Source: Pantoea sp. Aalb (GTDB lineage: Bacteria > Pseudomonadota > Gammaproteobacteria > Enterobacterales > Enterobacteriaceae). Taken from it: DNA of 64,000 bases. Under the pieces are notes generated by a model. The model did not search any database. It had not been told where the DNA came from and worked only from the letters and a program-made list of their open reading frames with translations. Where the stretch lies: the NCBI RefSeq assembly GCF_009829985.1, contig NZ_SZZU01000002.1, positions 124,001-188,000 on the forward strand. The letters run 5' to 3'. Shown one piece after another: positions 56,936 to 64,000 of the stretch (within the stretch, counting starts at the first letter, position 1; every line of letters begins with the position of its first letter). Both the position numbers and the translations under genes were made by a program.

Positions 56936-59900
56936 ATGAGAAAATATATAATGAACTCAATGATTATTCATCAATATGAATCTCTTAATCCGTTTATACT
57001 ACCATTACGTAGCTCACTTTTGATTGAGGCTTCTGCTGGTACTGGTAAAACCTTTACTATTGTTTTATTATATTTACGTTTACTTCTTAGATTAGGAAAT
57101 GAAAATGCATATGTTCGCCCCTTATCTATAGAAGAAATTTTAGTAGTAACTTTTACTGAAGCTGCGACTTCAGAGTTGCGTGAGCGTATTCGTGAAAATA
57201 TTCATGAATTACGTTTAGCTTGTATTCGAGGATATTCTAATAATGTAATGTTAATGGAATTATTAAAATATATATCAAATACTGCTGATGCAATTTCATT
57301 ACTACTAATCGCTGAGAGTCAAATAGATAAAGCTGCTATTTTTACTATTCATGGTTTTTGTCAACGCATGATTAACTTTAATGCTTTTGAATCAAAAGTA
57401 TTTTTTAAACATAAGTTAATTGAAAATGAAGAATTATTATTAAAACAAGCTACTGCGGATTTTTGGCGCTATTATTGCTACCCATTAAAACAAGATATTA
57501 TTCGAGTAATTGTTAATGAGTGGAAAGGACCTGAACAGTTATTTGTTACACTAAAACCTTTACTTCAAGGAAAGTTATCAACTTTAAGTATTATTCCTAA
57601 AGATGGCGAGACATTGGAGTTACGTCACGATCATAACTTGTCTAATATTATAAATATTAAACAACATTGGTTAAAATTAGGTAAACAAATAATTACCTTA
57701 ATAAGTGATTCTGATATAGATAAACGTAGTTATAGTAATAAATATTTATTACTATGGTTCAATCAAATTTCAAAGTGGGCTAAAAGTGAAACAAATAGTT
57801 ATGACATACCTAATAACTTATTTCGATTTGGACAAAAAGCACTACAAGAGAAAACTAAAAAAAATGGTGTGTCACCATATCATTTATTTTTTTTAGAAAT
57901 TGATCAATTTTTAAAAAAAGCAGTTTCATTGCGTGATTTAGTGATTATTCTTGCATTAAAATATGTGCGTTATTCTGTTCAAAAAGAAAAAGAATCTCGA
58001 GCGTTATTAGGTTTTGATGATTTACTAATTAAGCTCGATGCGGCTCTTCAACTAGAAGATAATAAAGATCAATTAGCACAATCAATTCGTATGCGCTTTC
58101 CAGTAGCACTTATTGATGAATTTCAAGATACAGATCCAATTCAATATCGTATTTTCCATAAGTTATATATGAATCAACGAGATCATATTCTCTTATTAAT
58201 CGGAGATCCAAAACAAGCCATCTATGCTTTTCGTGGTGCAGATGTTTTTACTTATATTAAAGCGCGTAATGAAATAAAAAAACATTATACGTTGGGTACT
58301 AATTGGCGATCTTCAGCAATGATGATCGATAGCATTAATACTTTATTTTCTCAAGTAGAGATGCCGTTTCTCTTTAAAGATATTCCTTTTTGTTCAGTAA
58401 AATTTACAAAAGCAAATCATTTATTAACTTTAAAATTTAAAAATTGTCTACAGCCAGCATTACGTTTCTGGTTACATTCAGATCATAAATTAACTTTTAA
58501 TGAACACCAAAATTTCATAGCACAAAAATGTGCTTTAGATATTAGTTATTGGATACATTCCGGTAACCAAAAACAAGCATTGTTAGGTAAAATTCCAACA
58601 TTGCGACCTATTCAAGCATCAGATATTACTGTACTAGTACGAAATCGTAGTGAAGCTAACTTAATACGTGATGCATTGAATCAAGTTAATATTCCATCTG
58701 TGTATCTTTCTAATAGTGATACTATTTATATGGTAACAGAAGCTCGTGAATTACTTTGGTTATTACAAGCAGTATTGGAACCAGAGCAAGGAACTATTTT
58801 ACGTACTGCATTAGCAACTTCGCTTTTGGCTTTTAACGCTCTGCAAATTGATAATTTAATTTCGTATAAAAATCAGTGTACTTGGCATAAAATAGTAGAC
58901 ATGTTTACTCGTTGGCGTTTAGTTTGGGAAAAGCATGGTATACTACCAATGATTCATACTATTATTCAAGATCATCAATTAGCAGAAGAAACTTCAGCAT
59001 TTAGAAATATTGAACGTCGATTAATCAATTTACTTCATTTAGGAGAATTATTACAAGAAGCTTCAATAAAAATGAATAGTTTACATGCATTAGTACGTTA
59101 TTTATCTAGACAGATATCATTATGTATAAATGAAAATAACAATGAAAATAACAAATCAGTGAATCAACAACAGTTACGTTCAGAAAATAATATTAATTTA
59201 ATTAAGATAGTTACTATTTATAAAGCCAAAGGCCTTCAATATCCACTAGTTTGGTTTCCTTTCGCTACTGGATTTCGAGAAATAAATACAGATATCGTTC
59301 TATATCATGATCGTAAATATTTTAATTCTATTATAGATTTAAATGCTAGTAATGATATTCTTAATTTAGCTCAACAAGAAAAATTATCAGAAGATTTACG
59401 TTTACTATATGTAGCTTTAACACGTTCAATTTACCATTGTAGTGTAGGTATTATACCATATTTTCAAAATACAATTAAAAAGAATAATAAAACTGATTTT
59501 CATAAAAGTGCACTAGGATATCTACTACAACGTGGCAAAGCAGCGACAGAACAACAATTAATTAAAATATTGGAAAATATTAAGAATACAGGTATAGATG
59601 TAGTATCTTCTCAGAAATTAAATGTGCAACATTGGAAAGTAAAGACTATTTATGATAATCATTCATCTCATTATGATAATCCTTTATTAAATGCTCGTAA
59701 AGTTACACGTAAGCTTACAGATTCATGGTGTATTAGTAGCTATACTAGCTTATATCATCAAAATACTTATAATATATCTGATACAATACCAAATTTTGGT
59801 TTAGAATTTGTTAGAAAAAAATCTAATATTGAACAGAATGAATATAAAATAGAATCATTAACTCCTCATGATTTTCCACGTGGTGTAAAATCAGGCATTT

Positions 59901-60577
59901 TTTTACATGAAATATTTCAATCTCTAGATTTTATGCATTCCCCTTCAAAACATGAATTATCAGAGCATCTATCTAGAAATGGTTATTCTTTAAGTTGGCA
60001 ACCAATGTTAAACCAATGGGTTACTAATGTTTTGAATGTTCAATTAAATAAAGAAGGAATAAAACTTTTTGAATTATCTCCTAATAATAGATTAATAGAG
60101 ATGACCTTTTATTTTCCTATAAATCATTTGTTAGAAGTTCAAAAATTAGATGAGATAATGCGATATAATGATTCATTATCAGCTGAAGGACCTATATTAA
60201 ATATTCCAAAAATTTATGGTATGTTAAAGGGTTGTATTGATTTAGTATTTCGTTGGCATAATAAATATTATATTTTAGATTATAAGTCTAATTGGTTGGG
60301 AAGTGAACTTAATTCATATAACCTATCAGCCATGAGAAAATCAATGATTACTCATCGCTATGATTTACAATACCAATTGTATACATTAGCCTTGCATCGT
60401 TATTTAAAGTACCGTATGCCTAATTATAATTACGAAGAACATTTTGGTGGTGTTTTTTATTTATTTTTGCGTGGGATAAATGTTAATTCATTTAGTAATG
60501 GTATTTTTTATATAAGACCGACATTTAATTGTATATCAAAATTAGATAATTTATTGAATAGCCATAGTATGGAGTAG
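56936..60577 (+). CDS. recB: RecBCD nuclease/helicase, RecB subunit
   Basis: 3'-5' helicase and the nuclease of RecBCD. The 1213 residues match E. coli RecB (1180). Walker A ASAGTGKT is at 32-39, then LIDEFQDTDP, GDPKQAIYAFRGAD and YVALTRS, so the ATPase looks active. The C-terminal nuclease keeps Asp1102, Asp1115 and Lys1117 (LDYKSNWLG), spaced as in E. coli. Two further Met codons follow the start, and ATG 56951 is an alternative. The stop is 2 bases before recD. Its full set of motifs contrasts sharply with the ruined motifs of RecD. Confidence 0.96.
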   Translation: MRKYIMNSMIIHQYESLNPFILPLRSSLLIEASAGTGKTFTIVLLYLRLLLRLGNENAYVRPLSIEEILVVTFTEAATSELRERIRENIHELRLACIRGYSNNVMLMELLKYISNTADAISLLLIAESQIDKAAIFTIHGFCQRMINFNAFESKVFFKHKLIENEELLLKQATADFWRYYCYPLKQDIIRVIVNEWKGPEQLFVTLKPLLQGKLSTLSIIPKDGETLELRHDHNLSNIINIKQHWLKLGKQIITLISDSDIDKRSYSNKYLLLWFNQISKWAKSETNSYDIPNNLFRFGQKALQEKTKKNGVSPYHLFFLEIDQFLKKAVSLRDLVIILALKYVRYSVQKEKESRALLGFDDLLIKLDAALQLEDNKDQLAQSIRMRFPVALIDEFQDTDPIQYRIFHKLYMNQRDHILLLIGDPKQAIYAFRGADVFTYIKARNEIKKHYTLGTNWRSSAMMIDSINTLFSQVEMPFLFKDIPFCSVKFTKANHLLTLKFKNCLQPALRFWLHSDHKLTFNEHQNFIAQKCALDISYWIHSGNQKQALLGKIPTLRPIQASDITVLVRNRSEANLIRDALNQVNIPSVYLSNSDTIYMVTEARELLWLLQAVLEPEQGTILRTALATSLLAFNALQIDNLISYKNQCTWHKIVDMFTRWRLVWEKHGILPMIHTIIQDHQLAEETSAFRNIERRLINLLHLGELLQEASIKMNSLHALVRYLSRQISLCINENNNENNKSVNQQQLRSENNINLIKIVTIYKAKGLQYPLVWFPFATGFREINTDIVLYHDRKYFNSIIDLNASNDILNLAQQEKLSEDLRLLYVALTRSIYHCSVGIIPYFQNTIKKNNKTDFHKSALGYLLQRGKAATEQQLIKILENIKNTGIDVVSSQKLNVQHWKVKTIYDNHSSHYDNPLLNARKVTRKLTDSWCISSYTSLYHQNTYNISDTIPNFGLEFVRKKSNIEQNEYKIESLTPHDFPRGVKSGIFLHEIFQSLDFMHSPSKHELSEHLSRNGYSLSWQPMLNQWVTNVLNVQLNKEGIKLFELSPNNRLIEMTFYFPINHLLEVQKLDEIMRYNDSLSAEGPILNIPKIYGMLKGCIDLVFRWHNKYYILDYKSNWLGSELNSYNLSAMRKSMITHRYDLQYQLYTLALHRYLKYRMPNYNYEEHFGGVFYLFLRGINVNSFSNGIFYIRPTFNCISKLDNLLNSHSME

Positions 60578-60579
60578 AG

Positions 60580-62439
60580 ATGAGTAGTATGGTAAAATTA
60601 CTTACTCAAGCAGTAAAATTAGGTTTATTACGCTTCTTAGATATACAATTAGCTCAATTATTAGCAGATAATAATCATCCAGTACAACTTTTAGTAACAG
60701 CTTGTCTTAGTTCTGAAGTTGGAAAAGGACACATTTATTTAGCATTATCAGAATTAAATCCTGATTTTCTTTTTAATGGAAGTTATCCTAACTTAGCTAA
60801 AGTTATATGGAATACAGCAGGTAATCCACAAAATTGGACTTTTTTATTGCAAGAGTGGTCAGCATTGAGTACAAAAGAGAAGGTAGCGCCAATTATTCTA
60901 GTAGAAGATCGTCTCTATTTACATCGTTTTTGGCAATATGAAAGTAAAATAGTCACTTTTTTTCAATCAAGAGCTATGATGTCCCAATGTTTCAAATCAA
61001 TTCATATTCGTTCAGTACTAGATAAATTATTTGGAAATAATAAACTAGATAATTGGTTTAAAGTAGCTATTGCTGTAGCGCTAACTAAGAAAATTTCAGT
61101 AATATCTGTAAGTGCTAGTAATGAAAAAATTAAAATTATAACAAAACTATTAGAAGCATTAATTTTATTAAGTAATGGTACGTTGCGCATTCAATTAGTA
61201 GCACCTACTATAAAATCGACATTGAATTTAACTAAATTACTTAGTCAAGCATCATGTAATCTATTTTTACATAATAGTCAGCATAATTATGCTCCTATAG
61301 AAGCTATTACACTACCTAATTTATTAGGAATAAACCAAAAAAATCAGCGATTACGCTATCATGTTAATAACCCATTACATTTAGATGTTTTAGTAATAAA
61401 TGATGCTTCAATCATTAATTTAAATATGATGGTAAATTTAATAAATGCTTTACCACCGCAAGCACAAGTAATTTTTATTGGAGATCGAAATAAATTAATT
61501 TCATTTGAAACTGGTGCTGCAATACTTAGTGATCTTTTCTATTACGATGAAGTAGATTACAGTTCTTCACGTGCAATGCAATTGAATATGCTTACAGGCT
61601 GTGATGTTCATAGCGTCAAAGATGATAATCCAATGGCATTAATCATTCGTGATATTATTTGTTTACGGCATAATGAGTATAGTTTTGATACTACTTCTTC
61701 TGGTATTAGTCAACTAGCATTAGCAGTTAATTCTGGTATATTAAAATCAGTTAAATCGATTTTGTACGCTGGATTTGCAGATGTTACATATAAACCATTA
61801 AATAACAGTAATGACTATAATGTTATGATAGAAGAAATAGTAAAAAATTATCATTATTTTCTAATCCTAGTTGCTGATAATGCAGAACCTATAAAAATCA
61901 TTAATGCTTTTAGAAAATATCAATTATTGTGTGCTGTTTATGAAGGATCGTGTGGTGTATATCATTTAAATTATTGTATTGAGCAAAAACTGATACAATT
62001 ACGATTTATCCCATTTTCTTGCAATAATAAGAATTATTGGTATCACGGCAAACCAATATTAGTAACACAAAATCATAGTGCAATTGGTTTGTTTAACGGA
62101 GATATTGGTATTACTCTTTATGATTATCAAAATGTATTACGAGTGTTTTTTCTTCAATCAGATGGTACTATTAAAACAGTATTACCAAGTCATTTACCTG
62201 CTCATGATACCGCTTGGGCAATGACTGTATATAAAACTCAAGGATTAGAATTCGAATTTCTTACATTTGTTATGCCGATGACATTTTTACCTTCATTAAC
62301 ACGAGAATTAATTTATAATGCAATTACTTGTGCTTGTAAAAAGTTAACTTTTTATAGTGCTAATGACATACTTAACTTTGCAATTCATCGTAGTGCTCGA
62401 CGGCGTAGTGGATTATTAAAAAGATTAACTAAAAGTTAA
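60580..62439 (+). CDS. recD: RecD-derived subunit with destroyed ATPase motifs
   Basis: Positionally and by overall alignment the RecD subunit (619 residues, E. coli 608), which normally is the 5'-3' helicase. The frame is intact and GGAG precedes the ATG, but the ATPase motifs are gone. Walker A GGPGTGKTTT reads VSASNEKIKI at 177-186 (only Lys183 remains); APTGKAAARL reads APTIKSTLNL; the DEAS box is NDAS at 274-277; TLHRLLG reads TLPNLLG; TRARRRL reads TCACKKL with Cys584 and Cys586. Non-catalytic blocks such as NPLHLDVLV, LGLFNGDIGI (E. coli numbering of motifs aside) and MTVYKTQGLEF survive. It is probably a structural partner of RecBC, or an early pseudogene without stops. Confidence 0.9.
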   Translation: MSSMVKLLTQAVKLGLLRFLDIQLAQLLADNNHPVQLLVTACLSSEVGKGHIYLALSELNPDFLFNGSYPNLAKVIWNTAGNPQNWTFLLQEWSALSTKEKVAPIILVEDRLYLHRFWQYESKIVTFFQSRAMMSQCFKSIHIRSVLDKLFGNNKLDNWFKVAIAVALTKKISVISVSASNEKIKIITKLLEALILLSNGTLRIQLVAPTIKSTLNLTKLLSQASCNLFLHNSQHNYAPIEAITLPNLLGINQKNQRLRYHVNNPLHLDVLVINDASIINLNMMVNLINALPPQAQVIFIGDRNKLISFETGAAILSDLFYYDEVDYSSSRAMQLNMLTGCDVHSVKDDNPMALIIRDIICLRHNEYSFDTTSSGISQLALAVNSGILKSVKSILYAGFADVTYKPLNNSNDYNVMIEEIVKNYHYFLILVADNAEPIKIINAFRKYQLLCAVYEGSCGVYHLNYCIEQKLIQLRFIPFSCNNKNYWYHGKPILVTQNHSAIGLFNGDIGITLYDYQNVLRVFFLQSDGTIKTVLPSHLPAHDTAWAMTVYKTQGLEFEFLTFVMPMTFLPSLTRELIYNAITCACKKLTFYSANDILNFAIHRSARRRSGLLKRLTKS

Positions 62440-62522
62440 AGATAATAAATAAGTTCAAGATTTACTTAACTAGACTTAAAGGAAGGTTATTTATAAAGAA
62501 AATTATTTATATTTTAAAATTT

Positions 62523-63848
62523 CTAATATAAATCTATCATTAATACTTTTGAACGTCGTTGATAATTATACATTTTCTTTTTACTTTCAGGTAATAATTC
62601 AACATTTACAGGAGTAAAGCCATGTTCTTGAAACCAATGAATGCTACTTGTTGTTAAAACAAATAACTTTCTTAAACCTATTTGGCGAGCTTGTAATGAT
62701 ATATTTTCTAATAATAATTCACCACGTGATGAATTTCGATAATCAGGATGTACTGCTAAGCATGCCATTTCACCAATTTTTTCATCTAAAAAAGGATAAA
62801 GTGCTGCACAAGCAATAGTTAAATTATCTTGTTTTATAATCGTGAAATTATGGATTTCCATTTCTAGTTGCTCTCGAGAACGCCGTACTAAAATTCCTTG
62901 AAGTTCTAATGGACGAATAAGATTTAAAATACTACCAATATCATTAATATTAGCACGTCGAATTTGTTCAGATGATTCCATGACAATTTGTGTACCAATA
63001 CCATCACGAGAAAATAATTCCTGTAATAATGCACCATCTTTTTGATAGCTAATAAGATGGATGCGCCGTACGCCGTTTTTACAAGCTTTTACTGCACCTT
63101 TTAAGAAGCAAACAGTAGCTGAAAAGTCGTCTTTATGTTCTATTTTGTTAATATATAGTTGCACTTCATCTGAAAATAGCTCAGAAATAATTTGACTGTC
63201 ATAGTTAATAACTCCTTGTTCTGAACAAAAACCAATCATTTTTTCAGCTTTAAGTGCAATTGCTAATTGAGTTGCTATTTCTTCTGAAGTTAGATTGAAA
63301 CTTTCACCTGTTACCGATCCTGCTATAGGACCTAATAATACAATAGCGCCATTATCTAATTGTTTATGTATTGCTTTTTGATCAATACGACGAATTCGAC
63401 CACTATGACAGTAATCAATACCATTATCAATTCCTAAAGGCTGAGCAATAATAAAATTACCGCTTACTACATTGATATTTATCCCTTGTAAAGGTGTGTT
63501 ATTAAGACTCATTGACAATCGAGCAGTAATATCTAATTGTAAACGTCCAGCTTCTTGTTTGATTAATTCTAGTAATTGGGCATCAGTAACTCGTATATAT
63601 TTATGATATATAGTTTTGATATTTTTTTGTACTAGAATATTATTAATTTGTGGACGTGCTCCATATACTACAACAAGACGGATTCCAAGACTATGTAATA
63701 AGCTAATATCATTGATAATACTAGAGAAATTTTTATGTTCTATAGCTTCTCCTCCAAGCATAATTACAAATATTTTATTACGATGAGCATTAATATAAGG
63801 AACAGTATGACGAATACTTTGAACTAATTCAGTACGACGTTCCTTCAT
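62523..63848 (-). CDS. argA: N-acetylglutamate synthase
   Basis: First step of arginine synthesis, acetylating glutamate. The 441 residues match E. coli ArgA (443). The N-terminal amino-acid-kinase-like domain (VIMLGGEAIEH, LVVVYGARPQI) binds arginine for feedback; the C-terminal GNAT domain (about 295-441) has ACLAVHPDYRNSSRGELLL for acetyl-CoA binding and FVLTTSSIHWFQEHGF. An excellent GGAGGG site fixes the ATG. No clear ArgR box is seen upstream. Convergent with recD, 83 bases apart. Links to speA/speB, which consume arginine. Confidence 0.96.
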   Translation of the reverse strand: MKERRTELVQSIRHTVPYINAHRNKIFVIMLGGEAIEHKNFSSIINDISLLHSLGIRLVVVYGARPQINNILVQKNIKTIYHKYIRVTDAQLLELIKQEAGRLQLDITARLSMSLNNTPLQGININVVSGNFIIAQPLGIDNGIDYCHSGRIRRIDQKAIHKQLDNGAIVLLGPIAGSVTGESFNLTSEEIATQLAIALKAEKMIGFCSEQGVINYDSQIISELFSDEVQLYINKIEHKDDFSATVCFLKGAVKACKNGVRRIHLISYQKDGALLQELFSRDGIGTQIVMESSEQIRRANINDIGSILNLIRPLELQGILVRRSREQLEMEIHNFTIIKQDNLTIACAALYPFLDEKIGEMACLAVHPDYRNSSRGELLLENISLQARQIGLRKLFVLTTSSIHWFQEHGFTPVNVELLPESKKKMYNYQRRSKVLMIDLY

Positions 63849-63853
63849 AAATA

Positions 63854-63859
63854 CCCTCC
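63854..63859 (-). promoter_or_regulatory. Strong ribosome-binding site of argA
   Basis: GGAGGG on the minus strand, five bases before the ATG at 63848. It fixes the start two residues inside the usual enterobacterial N-terminus and suggests good translation. Confidence 0.8.
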
Positions 63860-64000
63860 ATTTATGAATCTTATGTTTTATAACAATGTATGAATTTGTA
63901 AGTTGTATGCTTAGATGAATAATAAAGAACTATATATTTTAATCGTTATTATTTTTATGTTTCTTATGTATTAAAATAAAATAATAAAAATTATATTATT

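Noticed and set aside
63849..64000. ARG boxes upstream of argA
   Set aside because: Only isolated TGAAT half-sites occur; no paired ATTCA at the right distance.
1..64000. Insertion sequences, CRISPR arrays, rRNA genes, prophage or defence systems
   Set aside because: No transposase, integrase, terminal inverted repeats, regularly spaced repeats or rRNA segments were found on reading both strands.

Overview
The window is a very AT-rich stretch of a gamma-proteobacterial chromosome. Nearly every protein reads as an ortholog of an Escherichia coli / Pantoea protein at almost the same length. Intergenic gaps are long and empty, only one tRNA gene occurs, and I see no insertion sequence, phage or CRISPR array. 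This points to a genome-reduced symbiont of the Enterobacterales, probably of an insect. The long degraded spacers, a surviving LPS-heptose gene (hldE) and ferritin and stress genes fit a stinkbug-gut-type symbiont such as Candidatus Pantoea carbekii or Ishikawaella better than an extremely reduced intracellular one. The species guess is inference only.

Layout. 1-8.6 kb: hldE, ribB, nudF, plsC, yghB, metC, separated by 0.3-0.8 kb of empty DNA. 9-14.9 kb: an irregular segment around tRNA-Phe(GAA), with ftnA, prfC, yciE, yciG, a decayed alpha/beta-hydrolase pseudogene and yggX. 15-25.6 kb: trmB, then a minus-strand run hemW-rdgB-yggS-ruvX-yqgE-gshB-rsmE-galP-metK. 26-39 kb: speA, speB, tktA, epd, pgk, fbaA, rpiA, serA. 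39-50 kb: fau, pepP, ygfZ, sdhE, recJ, prfB, lysS, lysA, mutH. 50-64 kb: rppH, lgt, thyA, recC, recB, recD, argA. From memory of the E. coli K-12 map this is the argA-to-hldE segment (about 63-69 min) in inverted orientation, with most genes deleted and the order kept. The main exception is the tRNA-Phe neighbourhood, where prfC, ftnA and yciE/yciG come from elsewhere.

Function. The set supplies amino-acid steps (argA, lysA, serA, metC), cofactors (ribB for riboflavin, epd for pyridoxal phosphate, gshB for glutathione, metK for SAM), polyamines (speA, speB), central carbon metabolism (tktA, rpiA, fbaA, pgk, galP), the envelope (hldE, plsC, lgt, yghB), translation (prfB, prfC, lysS, rsmE, trmB, tRNA-Phe) and DNA maintenance (recBCD, recJ, mutH, ruvX, rdgB, thyA). 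Iron handling is represented by ftnA, yciE and yggX.

Most notable. (1) RecD is a full-length 619-codon frame in which Walker A, the DEAD-like box and the arginine-finger motif are all destroyed, while RecB and RecC look intact. (2) prfB has lost its programmed +1 frameshift and is one continuous frame. (3) A clear pseudogene of the non-haem chloroperoxidase/esterase family lies at 13.6-14.5 kb. (4) Known enterobacterial RNA regulators are absent from their usual places (FMN riboswitch before ribB, 6S RNA beside fau). (5) Arg-to-Cys changes occur in conserved motifs of RibB, RppH and RecD.
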